The position numbers were made by a program, and so were the translations under genes. A DNA stretch of 62,301 nucleotides from the NCBI RefSeq assembly GCF_014467235.1, contig NZ_NKHP01000002.1, positions 1 through 62,301 of the forward strand, given 5' to 3'. Shown here in pieces: positions 8,617-17,249 of this stretch (positions are counted from its first letter, which is position 1; every line of letters starts with the position of its first letter). This stretch comes from Xenorhabdus indica (GTDB lineage Bacteria; Pseudomonadota; Gammaproteobacteria; Enterobacterales; Enterobacteriaceae). The notes below the pieces were generated by a model. The model saw nothing but the letters and a program-made list of their open reading frames with translations, was not told where the DNA came from and made no database searches.

Positions 8617-10314
8617 TTAAAAATTAAAAGAAGTAGACCAGTGGAAAACCCAGTTATCTGGTTTAAGATCTGATGAGTATTTTAAAGGTTTTCCAAGTGT
8701 AATTGAATGATTACTTATCTTATTATTCAAATTTAACCCTAAAGATGTTCCTACTAAAGTATCTCCTTCTGCAGATTTAGCTATTTCTTCTTTAAGCCAT
8801 CCAGCATCTAAAGAGCTAACTAATGAAATATCACCTAATTTTGGAATACTTGCTACTTTCCAATTAACTTCATTTCGCCAATATCCTCCTGAATTTCCAG
8901 TAACATATTGTTCTTTAAAACCTCTGACAGAATACAATCCACCTATAGACATTCTTTCGCTAGAATATAAATTTTTTGGGCTATATTGACCATAAACAGA
9001 GGTAAAATAATAAATATCTTGAGTTATAGGTTTATAATAACTCAAACTCCCTGTTAATTTTGTAAATTTACTTTTAGGGTTGTTTTTAAACTCATTATCT
9101 TTAGTGGCACCTAGTATATGTAGCCCTTGAACTATTGTTGGGCTGGATCTAAAGTATCCACCTAGTAATGTTGAACTATAATTAAATCCTAGATTTACTG
9201 TGCTTAAATCTGAACCACTAGCTAGTTTATATTCTCCTAAAATATTTTCGGTTTTTCGTTTAGTTAATCCCATATTTAAGCTTAATTTTTGTTTTCCATC
9301 TCGATATAAAGTTCTATTTGCAGTTACAGAATGAGAATTTCCTTTTCCCATATATCGAAATGATCCAAAATCATTTATAACAATATTTTGATATGATTCA
9401 TTTTTTGAATATTGATAATTAAATAACCAATATCCATAAGGTATGCTTACTCCAGTATTGAAATACCAACTTCTATAACTGTTACTAAATCCAGTATCTT
9501 TATTACCATAGAATGTCCAAGAATCTGCCAAATGTAGTAAATTATCTATTTGTAAAGAAGTATTAAATTGATTATTACCTTTATTTTTTTGACCATTATT
9601 GTCAAAACTTAAATCTACACTGATAGGTAATCTGTCTGAATCTTTTTTCAAAATTACATCTGAGTACCCGGGCTTATCTGAAGGCCGAATATCTATTTTA
9701 ACTTGATAAGAAGGTAGCCTATTTAACTGGTCTAATCCTTGCTCTATATCTCTTAAGTTAAGAATATTTTCCTTCATGTTTGGAAAAGCCATTTTTAATT
9801 CTAATAAATTCTCACCATCTAGTAATATATTATTGATTTTCCCTTCTATGACCTGAATAGTAAAATTATCTCTAGATATATCCAATATACTTCTTGGTTT
9901 TATGAAAGCTCCAGAAGTAATATAACCTTTTATCATGTAATAATTAGATATCTCAGCTAGTAAAGACTCAATATCTTTTTGGGTTAAACATTTAGAGATA
10001 TTTTGTTCTATTAGCGATTTTTGCTTAGATTTGGGAAAAATAGTAGCGCCTTCAATAACGATATCGTTGATTATCTGACAAGATAATTTAGATTCTTGAG
10101 CCTCTGGCTCTTTCGATTTATTAAATTTAAGATCTGACCCTAAATCTTGTTGTTTTTGGGACTCCTCTAATACTTCTTTTTGTCTTTGCTTAATAATCTC
10201 TTGATCCGCCATAATAGAGGTATTAGCGGAGCTTGGAATAGAGGTATTAGCTTGACTAGAAGTTAACATAATCAAATAGAAAAAAGAAGATTTAACGCAG
10301 TTTTTAATGAACAT
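8617..10314 (-). CDS. TpsB (FhaC/ShlB/CdiB-family) outer-membrane transporter
   Basis: A 565-residue protein with signal peptide (first about 22 residues), a low-complexity linker rich in Q/K/E, POTRA-type domains from about 75 to 230 and a C-terminal 16-strand barrel. The conserved VRGF of the loop-6 motif is at 463-466 and the protein ends in Phe, as usual for BamA-inserted barrels. TpsB proteins recognise the TPS domain of their partners in the periplasm and export them. It is the only transporter in this island, so it should serve the 1767-residue toxin and probably the three TPS-only proteins. It is followed at 18 nt by the second TPS-only gene, so the genes are likely co-transcribed. 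Confidence 0.93.
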   Translation of the reverse strand: MFIKNCVKSSFFYLIMLTSSQANTSIPSSANTSIMADQEIIKQRQKEVLEESQKQQDLGSDLKFNKSKEPEAQESKLSCQIINDIVIEGATIFPKSKQKSLIEQNISKCLTQKDIESLLAEISNYYMIKGYITSGAFIKPRSILDISRDNFTIQVIEGKINNILLDGENLLELKMAFPNMKENILNLRDIEQGLDQLNRLPSYQVKIDIRPSDKPGYSDVILKKDSDRLPISVDLSFDNNGQKNKGNNQFNTSLQIDNLLHLADSWTFYGNKDTGFSNSYRSWYFNTGVSIPYGYWLFNYQYSKNESYQNIVINDFGSFRYMGKGNSHSVTANRTLYRDGKQKLSLNMGLTKRKTENILGEYKLASGSDLSTVNLGFNYSSTLLGGYFRSSPTIVQGLHILGATKDNEFKNNPKSKFTKLTGSLSYYKPITQDIYYFTSVYGQYSPKNLYSSERMSIGGLYSVRGFKEQYVTGNSGGYWRNEVNWKVASIPKLGDISLVSSLDAGWLKEEIAKSAEGDTLVGTSLGLNLNNKISNHSITLGKPLKYSSDLKPDNWVFHWSTSFNF

Positions 10315-10366
10315 AAAATTTGAAAAAATCCGTTTCTTTTTAAATTATTAATTATATAGGTTTAGT

Positions 10367-11293
10367 TTAAATATCCGCTTCAACAACTATTGGGAAACCA
10401 TTTGTTTTGAATGTTGCATTTTCTTTATTTAACTTATTAGCAAATATAAAGAGAGAGTTATCGCCTCTGAACTGACCAGAAAGATTCGCTGTTCCTCGGA
10501 TTTCCGCCAATAAAGATTCTGTACCGGTTAAATTACTTAGGTTAACTCCGGTTCCTTTTTCATTAGATTTCACGATAATTTTATTAGCATAGATACCTCC
10601 TAAAGCACCAGTATCTATTGAAATTTCAGGATTACCGATGCCAGTACCCGCTAGTATAGAATTAGTATCTAAACTGACAGTTTTACCTGTAATCATTCCG
10701 TTCAAATCTATAGCTCTACTTTCAATAGTTAAATTATCAACATTAGTACTATCTATACCTTTCTCACCTATAACAACTTTACCTCCAATTAATTGAAAAG
10801 TGGCAGGATCACCTTTGTTTACTATAGCATGAGTAGAAGTACTTAATTGAACATGGTTGGTATTAGAAAAACTAGCTCCGTTAGCCACAATCCCGTTTGG
10901 GTTAGCTATTAATATTGCAGCTCTATCTCCCGCCACTTCTAGCATACCTTTAAGTTGAGTGAAATTACCTCCAGTAACGTTACTAACGATAACTCGAGCT
11001 GGCTTAGATAAATTAGAATTTTTATTTAGTTGTCCAGCCAATTGAGATACAGTGCCATTTACTGAGTTATTTAAAACCATACCTGGTTCGTTAACGTTGA
11101 ATTCTTTGAAGTTATTAAAAGAAAACCCTCTATCATCTGGGTTAACTATATCAACAACTTCAATATTATTAACCATATGTACTCGAGTTTGATTATCGTT
11201 AGGAATACTTGAATTTGCAAGAGCTGAAGTTACAAAACTTAGAGATACTATAGAAGTTAATAAAGTTTTTACAAAAATTTTAGAATTTTTCAT
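10367..11293 (-). CDS. TPS-domain-only secreted protein (first copy)
   Basis: A 308-residue protein with a signal peptide (cleavage near SALAN, about residue 27) and a TPS domain (VTGGNFTQLKG, NPNG at 131-134, LGGIYANK). It ends soon after the domain and lacks effector and shaft regions. It is the first large gene of the island in transcription order, directly upstream of tpsB (gap about 50 nt), the usual place of a tpsA. It is the most diverged of the three short copies (NVTGG in place of EVVGG). A GGAAA ribosome site precedes the ATG. Export through the neighbouring TpsB is inferred; the role after export is not known. Confidence 0.8.
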   Translation of the reverse strand: MKNSKIFVKTLLTSIVSLSFVTSALANSSIPNDNQTRVHMVNNIEVVDIVNPDDRGFSFNNFKEFNVNEPGMVLNNSVNGTVSQLAGQLNKNSNLSKPARVIVSNVTGGNFTQLKGMLEVAGDRAAILIANPNGIVANGASFSNTNHVQLSTSTHAIVNKGDPATFQLIGGKVVIGEKGIDSTNVDNLTIESRAIDLNGMITGKTVSLDTNSILAGTGIGNPEISIDTGALGGIYANKIIVKSNEKGTGVNLSNLTGTESLLAEIRGTANLSGQFRGDNSLFIFANKLNKENATFKTNGFPIVVEADI

Positions 11294-11356
11294 AAAGTTT
11301 CCATTTATTTTTAACTTTTTCTAACTAACTGTTATTTTGACATTAAATAAATAAAA

Positions 11357-11381
11357 AGTTAGTTGTTTTAAACAACTAACT
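11357..11381. repeat. 25-bp perfect inverted repeat
   Basis: Twelve-base arms (AGTTAGTTGTTT and its complement) flank one central T. It lies in the gap between the 65-residue peptide gene and the first TPS-only gene. It is one of several AT-rich perfect palindromes in gaps of this island; no U-run follows it on the minus strand. Confidence 0.7.
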
Positions 11382-11406
11382 ATATTCTAAATCTTGCCAT
11401 AAATGA

Positions 11407-11604
11407 CTATTTTAGTAATTTTTCGCAATCTTCTTTAGGAAGAAGTCCTTCTTGACATAATAGAGTTATTGGAATCTCTATTACTCCACCACCAGCGTCA
11501 AAAGTTGGGTTAGTGAAATTATTGTTTTGAAATAAAGTTGGAGATGCTGAAGCTATACCTGCAAAAGAAAATAAACTAACTAATAAAAATTTACTAATTT
11601 TCAT
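11407..11604 (-). CDS. 65-residue secreted peptide
   Basis: A small frame with a clear Sec signal peptide (Lys near the start, hydrophobic core, cleavage near GIASAS, about residue 20). The mature part is about 45 residues with two Cys (LCQEGLLPKEDCEKLL), spaced so that they could form one disulfide. An AGAGGT ribosome site lies about 10 nt before the ATG. It is the first gene of the minus-strand island, so it may be the head of the operon. I do not recognise a family. It could be an accessory factor for the TPS system or an independent peptide. Confidence 0.55.
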   Translation of the reverse strand: MKISKFLLVSLFSFAGIASASPTLFQNNNFTNPTFDAGGGVIEIPITLLCQEGLLPKEDCEKLLK

Positions 11605-11704
11605 AATTTAATTACCTCTTTGTTAAAACATTGAGTAAAACATATTAATAAATATAAAAAATATTGTTAAGTAAGTCAATAAAAAATTATTTTAATAAAT
11701 AAAA

Positions 11705-11737
11705 TTTAATTACTAAAAGATTCTTTTAGTAATTAAA
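11705..11737. repeat. 33-bp perfect inverted repeat at island edge
   Basis: Sixteen-base arms (TTTAATTACTAAAAGA and its complement) flank one central T. It lies about 100 bp before the start of the 65-residue peptide gene and touches the end of a capsid gene fragment. It marks the point where the AT-rich island meets higher-GC mobile-element DNA. Confidence 0.75.
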
Positions 11738-11859
11738 AGTTACCGAACGCCACCGGCACGGCACCTGCGCCCAAATCCGCAAACTGTTCGTTTTCCGCGA
11801 TACCGTAGCCCAGCAGCGCAGAGGGCTGCCCCAGTTGCAGGCCCGGCTGCCACAGATAT
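11733..11859 (-). pseudogene. HK97-type phage capsid, C-terminal fragment
   Basis: Read on the minus strand this 127-nt stretch encodes YLWQPGLQLGQPSALLGY, an acidic stretch, then GAGAVPVAFGNF and a stop. This is the familiar end region of HK97-family major capsid proteins (LWQP, LLGY, FGDF-like motifs). It has no start and is cut at 11859, where Tn3-type transposase sequence begins. Another piece of a capsid gene, from the N-terminal half, lies on the plus strand at 20294-20458. Recognition is from motif memory. Confidence 0.65.
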
Positions 11860-11865
11860 CAGCAT

Positions 11866-12202
11866 TATCGCTGGTCGTCAATCATGTTCCAATCAATACT
11901 ACCGTGAACGCCCCGAATGAGTTTGAGGGGCATTTTGCTTTTGACCTGCTCTATAACAACAGCAGTGATATCCAGCTGCTCTCGGTTTCGACGGATAATC
12001 ATGGGATCAATAATGTCAATTTTGCCTTGCTGGATATTTTCGGTTACCAGTTTGCCCCTCGTTATGCCAAGTTCAAAAAAATCTTTGAAGAATTGTTCGA
12101 TATCACCTTGCTGGGTGAAAAACTCCATATTTCTTTGAAAAAACCGATAAAGAACAAGTTAATCATGGATGAATGGGAACGTATCCAGCATATTGTTTGT
12201 TC
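11866..12202 (+). pseudogene. Tn3-family transposase fragment
   Basis: An open reading stretch encoding NHVPINTTVNAPNEFEGHF, then LLYNNSSDIQ, STDNHGINNVNFALLDIFGY and QFAPRYAKF, characteristic of Tn3-family TnpA around the catalytic DDE core. It continues to DEWERIQHIV and is then cut by the left end of the IS66-family element, whose first bases supply the stop codon. The N-terminal two thirds of the transposase are missing. With the decayed serine recombinase at 14620-14886 it suggests the remains of a Tn3-type transposon, since these carry tnpA and tnpR together. Confidence 0.75.
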
Positions 12203-12283
12203 GTAACCGCTCAATTAACCCCACCTATCTGACGAATTAAGATTTTGTCATAGTGTGTTTTCTTTTTATTCAGGAGACACCTC

Positions 12284-12580
12284 ATGACACTCACTGAAAA
12301 ACAGCAACACTGGATAACCGTCATCGATGCCCAGAAACAGAGCGGGCTGACGGTAACCGCATTTTGCCAGCATCATGAAATTAATCTGGCCACGTTTTAT
12401 TATTGGGCAAAAAAACGTCGGCAACAGCACGCGCCTCAACGTCTGCATCCTATTGTACTTGATGAGCATTCAGATGCTGGTCATACCGTCACGCTTTGCC
12501 TGCCCAACGGACTTCGGGCGGAGTTGCCTGCCGGGTTATCTTCCGAGCAGATCCGTCACTGGGTTGAGGCCCTGCAATGA
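12284..12580 (+). CDS. tnpA: IS66-family accessory protein TnpA
   Basis: A 98-residue protein starting MTLTEKQQHW, with a helix-turn-helix-like segment (TVTAFCQHHEINLATFYYW) typical of the first IS66 gene, which belongs to the IS3/IS66 orfA-like DNA-binding group. It is needed with TnpB and TnpC for transposition. Its stop overlaps the tnpB start by 4 nt (ATGA), so translation is probably coupled. A ribosome site (CAGGAGA) lies just upstream. Length matches the family and no frameshift is seen. Confidence 0.88.
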   Translation: MTLTEKQQHWITVIDAQKQSGLTVTAFCQHHEINLATFYYWAKKRRQQHAPQRLHPIVLDEHSDAGHTVTLCLPNGLRAELPAGLSSEQIRHWVEALQ

Positions 12581-12918
12581 TCCCAGCGGGCAACATTTAT
12601 CTGGTTTCTGGTCAGACCGACATGCGAAAATCCATCGACGGACTGGCGAGTGTGGTGGAGGCACTGGGGCTGGATCCGCTCAGTGAAGCCGGGTTTATTT
12701 TTTGTAACCGCCATCGCGACAAACTCAAGCTCCTGTTCTGGGACACCAACGGTTTCTGGCTCTACTACCGGCGGCTGGAAAAAGGCCGCTTTCAGTGGCC
12801 CGCGCCCGTGGCGGACGGCACCGTACACATTACGCGCCCGCAACTGAACTGGCTGTTGTCGGGGCTGGCATTAACCCATCCCCGTGCCCATCAGCCTCTG
12901 CGGGAAGTCAAAGTGTGA
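12577..12918 (+). CDS. tnpB: IS66-family accessory protein TnpB
   Basis: A 113-residue protein with the IS66 Orf2 signature: YLVSGQTDMRKSIDGL near the N-terminus, FIFCNRHRDKLKLLFWD in the middle, then a basic-aromatic segment (GFWLYYRRLEKGRF). It is the second gene of the element, overlapping tnpA by 4 nt. Its precise activity is unknown but it is required for transposition in studied IS66 elements. This protein is unrelated to the RNA-guided nuclease also called TnpB in IS605 elements. Full length for the family. Confidence 0.9.
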   Translation: MIPAGNIYLVSGQTDMRKSIDGLASVVEALGLDPLSEAGFIFCNRHRDKLKLLFWDTNGFWLYYRRLEKGRFQWPAPVADGTVHITRPQLNWLLSGLALTHPRAHQPLREVKV

Positions 12919-12996
12919 TCGGTGACACTGATCCCGGATTTGGACTTGCATGATCCGAGGGCGCTGTCACACTCAGGTTTTTCCCTGAGAGCCTGA

Positions 12997-14487
12997 ATGA
13001 TGACTGACCTCCCCGATGATATTGACCAACTGAAAGCCCTTATCGGCCAGCTTCAGGCCGAAATTCAGGAAAAAGATCATCATATTCAGCACCTGCTCGA
13101 ACAGCTCAATCTCAGCAAGTCTAAACGCTTTGGCAAACAGAGCGAAAAGGCCGATAAAGGCACATTTAACGAGGCGGAACAGCAGGTAAGCCTGCCGAAA
13201 TCCGCCCCGGTGCACCACAAAAAAGGGCGTCAGCCGCTGCCGGCAGGATTAGCGCGGGAAGTGCAGCATCATACCCTGAATGCGCCGCACTGCGATTGTT
13301 ATGGCGAACCGCTGCATGCCTGCGGCACGGAAACGTCAGAAACCCTGAAAATCGTGCCGCAGAAAGTCAGCGTCATTCGTCATGAACGCACCAAATACAC
13401 CTGCCGGCAGTGTGAAAAAACCGAAACCCACAGCAGGATTATCACCGCCCCGACGCCGCCCAGCCTGTTACCCCGGACGATAGCCGGCCCGGAAACGCAG
13501 GCGGCGATTGTCACCGCGAAATATGTCGATGCGCTGCCGCTATACCGGCAGACCGATATTTTGGCACGCTCCGGCATTGACATCAGCCGCAGTACGCTGG
13601 CGAACTGGTGTGTGCAGCTCGGCCGCAAGGTGCATGTGCTGGTCGAACTGATGCGGACTCATCTACTTGATGAACCGCTGATTTGTGCGGACGAAACCCC
13701 GGTACAGGTGCTTCACGAAGTCGATCGCCCGGCACAAAGCAAATCCTATATGTGGGTGTACCGCAGCGGGGAATTTGCCGTGCATCCGGCGGTGATTTTT
13801 GACTATCAGCCGAGCCGCAGCGGGCGTTGCATGGCGGATTTTTTAGGGGATTATGCCGGTTACCTGCTGACGGATGGCTATGCGGCTTACGATACGCTGA
13901 AATCGGTCAGGCACGCCGGCTGCATGGCGCATGCCCGTCGCAAATTTACGGATGCCCAGAAAGTGCAGGCCAGTAAAAAAGCCGGACGTGCCGAGCAGGG
14001 GCTGACATTTTTTGCCCGGCTGTACGCCATTGAACGGGAGGCCCGGTTACTCAATCCCGATGAACGACAGCGGTTACGGCAGGAAAAAGCGACCCCGGTA
14101 CTGAAAGACTTCCATGACTGGCTGACGGAGTCGAGCCGGACGATGTTGCCGAAAAGTGCTATCGGCTCGGCGATCAGCTATACCCTGAACCAGTGGCCGA
14201 AGCTGTTGGTTTATCTGGAAGACGGGCATATCAGCATAGACAATAATGTCACGGAGCGGGATATCCGTCCGTTCACCACGGGGCGCAAGAATTGGATTTT
14301 TTCCACCTCCGCAGACGGCGCCTTTGCCAGTGCGAACTTATACAGCCTGGTGATGACCTGCCGGGCCAATGACATCAATCCGTATTTTTACTTCCGGCAT
14401 ATTTTTAAGGAACTCCCCAAACGCCAATCCGGTGATCCCCTGCATGATCTACTGCCGTGGAATGTGAATATCAGCGATATAATGTGA
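12997..14487 (+). CDS. tnpC: IS66-family transposase TnpC
   Basis: The 496-residue DDE transposase of the element. It has an N-terminal coiled-coil/leucine-zipper segment (about 8-45), a basic linker with SKRFGKQSEK, a Cys-rich zinc-finger-like region (CDCYG, YTCRQCEK, about 98-140), and the catalytic core with ADETPVQVL, LLTDGYAAYD and the late Glu in NNVTERDIRPF. It ends 26 nt before the right terminal repeat. An ATG at 13000 is an equally good start. All catalytic segments appear intact, so the element may be active. Confidence 0.92.
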   Translation: MMTDLPDDIDQLKALIGQLQAEIQEKDHHIQHLLEQLNLSKSKRFGKQSEKADKGTFNEAEQQVSLPKSAPVHHKKGRQPLPAGLAREVQHHTLNAPHCDCYGEPLHACGTETSETLKIVPQKVSVIRHERTKYTCRQCEKTETHSRIITAPTPPSLLPRTIAGPETQAAIVTAKYVDALPLYRQTDILARSGIDISRSTLANWCVQLGRKVHVLVELMRTHLLDEPLICADETPVQVLHEVDRPAQSKSYMWVYRSGEFAVHPAVIFDYQPSRSGRCMADFLGDYAGYLLTDGYAAYDTLKSVRHAGCMAHARRKFTDAQKVQASKKAGRAEQGLTFFARLYAIEREARLLNPDERQRLRQEKATPVLKDFHDWLTESSRTMLPKSAIGSAISYTLNQWPKLLVYLEDGHISIDNNVTERDIRPFTTGRKNWIFSTSADGAFASANLYSLVMTCRANDINPYFYFRHIFKELPKRQSGDPLHDLLPWNVNISDIM

Positions 14488-14619
14488 ACTGCACTGTTTA
14501 AATGAGCGCTTACTTTCCACCTAAGACCCTCATTGCCATGGAAGCCTGTGCTACTTCATCATCGGCCAGAATATAATACTGGAGTAAAGAATATTCATCG
14601 GTTGGGAGGTTAAATAAAG

Positions 14620-14886
14620 CGGACCTTTATTGTCGAGTATCGACCGCTGATCAACCCTGAAAACGGCAGGAACGTGAACTGAATTTTTTGCCCATAGAAC
14701 CGGATACGATGCTGTAGGTATTTTCGAAGAGAGCGATTCTGGAGTAAAACTCGTCCGTGTAGAACGGAAAAAGGTTCAATCTCTCCCCAAGCACGACAAA
14801 TCGATACAATCCTGGTTACGGAACTTGTCCGATGGGGATTAAACCTTGGGCTCAGACTGAAACATGTCCAAGATCTGATTTCTTAG
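14620..14886 (+). pseudogene. Decayed serine recombinase (resolvase/invertase)
   Basis: Translating across two frames gives the classic order of a serine recombinase catalytic domain: YCRVSTADQ (with the catalytic Ser), KRQERELNF, HRTGYDAVGIFEESDSGVKL, VERKKV, then RQIDTILVTELVRWGL. There is an in-frame stop after TADQP and at least two frameshifts, and the DNA-binding part is missing, so the gene is dead. It probably belonged to the same Tn3-type transposon as the transposase fragment on the other side of the IS66 element. The 100 bp to its left (14514-14619) and the 250 bp to its right (14887-15156) show no further gene. Confidence 0.75.
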
Positions 14887-15156
14887 ACGACCTCTTGTTA
14901 AAAATGACTGCGTGCAAAAACAGAAGATGCCGGAGCGGACAGAAAACGTTGAGTACCGTGGATTATCCCCAGAATTTTAATTTCAAATGAACACGTTTTC
15001 CCTGGTGTAGGTAAGAATAGCAATATTTTAAAATTAATGAGGCAGAGTTATAATAATTGTAAAAATTTGTTTTTTTACATGTGCATAAATGTTAAATTTG
15101 AATGCTTGGCTTAATAAAGAGTAAAAAATACTCATTCGAAATATAAGGATGTAATT

Positions 15157-15543
15157 GTGATAGAGTTTGCTAGTTTTTCTACAGAAGATGCTATCAAAGA
15201 TGATGCTGTTGGTATTTCTGTCAGGCAGATGATAAAAAAAGAAGGACTAAACGCTTATGCTACGTTTATCAATGCAGGAAAAAGAGTTGGATGCCATAAT
15301 CACAGTAGCGGAGATGAATGGTATATAATACTTTCTGGTGAAGGAGAAATATGGACAGGTGAGGTAATCGATAATGAGGTTCATGATGTCCAAAAAAAGC
15401 GATTTTCCCAAGGATGTATTTTTTGTATTTATCCAAATACAGCACATCAACTTGTTGCTCATGAAAATGTAAAATTAATATTTTTATGCCCAGAGTCCCA
15501 TTTATCCCATGATAGAGTATGTTTTGCAGATATATGTGAATAA
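15157..15543 (+). CDS. Cupin-fold protein
   Basis: A 128-residue single-domain cupin. Motif 1 is GCHNHSSGDEW (H47, H49, E54) and motif 2 is IYPNTAHQL (H97), so the 3-His/1-Glu metal set is complete. The start is GTG, preceded by AAGGAT at a good distance. Cupins of this size are small-molecule binders, isomerases or dioxygenase-like enzymes; the substrate cannot be predicted. It is convergent with the LuxR-type gene: the two stop codons abut with no spacing, suggesting that the pair moved together. AT-rich like the other accessory genes here. A secondary-metabolite or signal-related role is inference only. Confidence 0.8.
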   Translation: MIEFASFSTEDAIKDDAVGISVRQMIKKEGLNAYATFINAGKRVGCHNHSSGDEWYIILSGEGEIWTGEVIDNEVHDVQKKRFSQGCIFCIYPNTAHQLVAHENVKLIFLCPESHLSHDRVCFADICE

Positions 15544-16233
15544 TTATTTTGCAAAAGTGATAGACTGTGATTCCCTGAAAAAGCTTTCAGGGATATAGTT
15601 AGCTATGTTATTTTCATAACAATATCCAACCAAATCTTTCTTACATTTTACCCCTGTTTTTTGATACACATTTTGGATGTGATTGGCGATTGTTCTGTGG
15701 GACAAAAATAGTCTTTCGGCGATATCTTTAGTGGAGAAACCTTGCAGAATATAAAACACTATTTCCCATTCTCTTTTGCTAAAAAACGCTGATGGGGGTG
15801 TAAAAACTAATGATGTTTGCATATTTATTTTTTTTAGTTTTTCTAGTGTTATAGTATCTACTGGTCTTCCATGGAAAATAGTTCCTCTGCATGTCCCATT
15901 TTCATCAATTAATGGATATTTGTCGAAATACCATGGTTGAAGGTAGGGGAGATTTTGAAAAGGATGAATCTCAATAGAGGTGACCCGATCTAATAATGTT
16001 TCAACTTTTCTGTCGTGTTTCTGAAATTCATCCTGAAAATTTGCAGTAGATGCCGGAAGTTCACCATCAAAATGGCCCTCTACATCATACCCTTTAGGAA
16101 GGGAAAGTAATTCATGATATTTTTTATTAGCATATATAAATTTTGAGGTATGATCTTTTGCCCCCCATGGCTCATTACTAATTTCCCAAAATTTTATTAG
16201 CGGCTTAATCAACTTTTCTACTGAACAATTCAT
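15544..16233 (-). CDS. PAS4-type LuxR-family regulator (LuxR solo)
   Basis: A 229-residue regulator. Residues about 15-130 look like a PAS_4-type sensor domain (NEPWGAKDHTSKFIYANKKY, then GTIFHGRPVD), and residues about 151-205 are a LuxR-type helix-turn-helix (FSKREWEIVFYILQGFSTKD, HRTIANHIQNVYQKTGV). Photorhabdus genomes are known for many such PAS4-LuxR solos that have no LuxI and are thought to sense host or other small molecules. No acyl-homoserine-lactone synthase is seen in this window. It faces the cupin gene tail to tail. Ligand and targets are unknown. Confidence 0.85.
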   Translation of the reverse strand: MNCSVEKLIKPLIKFWEISNEPWGAKDHTSKFIYANKKYHELLSLPKGYDVEGHFDGELPASTANFQDEFQKHDRKVETLLDRVTSIEIHPFQNLPYLQPWYFDKYPLIDENGTCRGTIFHGRPVDTITLEKLKKINMQTSLVFTPPSAFFSKREWEIVFYILQGFSTKDIAERLFLSHRTIANHIQNVYQKTGVKCKKDLVGYCYENNIANYIPESFFRESQSITFAK

Positions 16234-17249
16234 ATGCTACCTTTTGAAAATCATTCTGATTAATTATTATTCTTTCTCATATTTATAATTTTAAATATGA
16301 ATGATATTACTATAGCTTTCATGGTTTAGCGTTGTCAGATTAACTGTTTGAGTGAAAAAATTCAATAGCATAATTAAATAGATTCAAATAACTAATTGTG
16401 AGGATTTTTTTACCTGAATTGGGTATAAACTTTAGAAGTTCTTTAAAATGAATTCTATTAAATAGAAACTGTGCTATGGATTTAAAAATAAAAAAATAAA
16501 GATGTGGCATGTACAATTTATCAGGATGATTCATTAGAAATCGCCAAAAGAACGAATACTTTTAGGAGATAGAATTTTCAGAGATTAGTTTTATAATTTT
16601 GATTAAATATTTTTCTTTCCCAAGAAATTAAAATATAAAATCCGCCATGAAAAAATACGAATCTGTATAAATAAACAGTATTTTATTTACAGATGAGTCT
16701 GTTCAAATCTATTTTTTATAGAAAATTTAATATGCTTAATTAGCTAAAGATCACCACTAAATTACATTAGTAATAATTCGTTTCATTTATTATTTGTTTA
16801 CCATATTTTTCTATTTGAAACAGGGAAAATTGTTAGTAGACTTAATATACTTTTCCTTTGCATAAAGCACCCCTGCATAGTGCTGTTTATGCTGAAAATG
16901 ATAATAATAGAGGTTAATTCGTTACCTTATAAGCCCTCATAAGACATGAAATAGCAGTGTAGCGTAATCGATTTTTGTGAGTGATGTGGAGCTATCTCCT
17001 CCATAAGTGAAGTTATATTCTTGTAATATCTTGTGAATTTGTAACAGTAAAGCTGCTGATTAAAAGCAGTTGAGGGACTTTTTCGCACGGATTTTTATAT
17101 TGATATTCAATCAATATAGAGTATGAGATTACTCCATTGTAATAAAATTGGCATAGCAAGGCTTTTAGTGATGCAGAAATGTGTTGATTAAAAAGGGTAA
17201 AATTCCAAAACCGTTTTCTCATATCAAATTTGATTATGAAGGGGGAATG
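16234..17249. other. AT-rich region without a supported gene
   Basis: About 1 kb upstream of the LuxR-type gene and the next gene. It contains an imperfect inverted repeat at about 16662-16692 (CTGTATAAATAAA / TTTATTTACAG) and otherwise only short frames. A 64-codon minus-strand frame at 16340-16534 lacks a convincing ribosome site. Probably decayed accessory DNA plus the LuxR promoter. Confidence 0.5.

Larger units (their letters stand above)
12203..14513 (+). mobile_element. IS66-family insertion sequence, complete
   Basis: A 2311-bp element with terminal inverted repeats: left GTAACCGCTCAATTAA, right (read inward) GTAAGCGCTCATTTAA. It holds the three usual IS66 genes tnpA, tnpB and tnpC, all open. 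The 8 bases outside each end (GTTTGTTC on the left, TTTCCACC on the right) do not match, so the expected 8-bp target duplication is absent. This suggests recombination or deletion beside the element after insertion. Its GC content is far higher than that of the island to its left. Confidence 0.9.

Noticed and set aside
12577..12918. IS66 TnpB as an RNA-guided nuclease
   Set aside because: The name is shared with IS605-type TnpB, but this 113-residue protein has no RuvC motifs and belongs to the IS66 accessory family.
16340..16534. 64-codon minus-strand frame rich in Phe/Ile/Lys
   Set aside because: It shows no convincing ribosome site or family motif and lies in very AT-rich DNA where such frames arise by chance; it may be the end of a lost gene.
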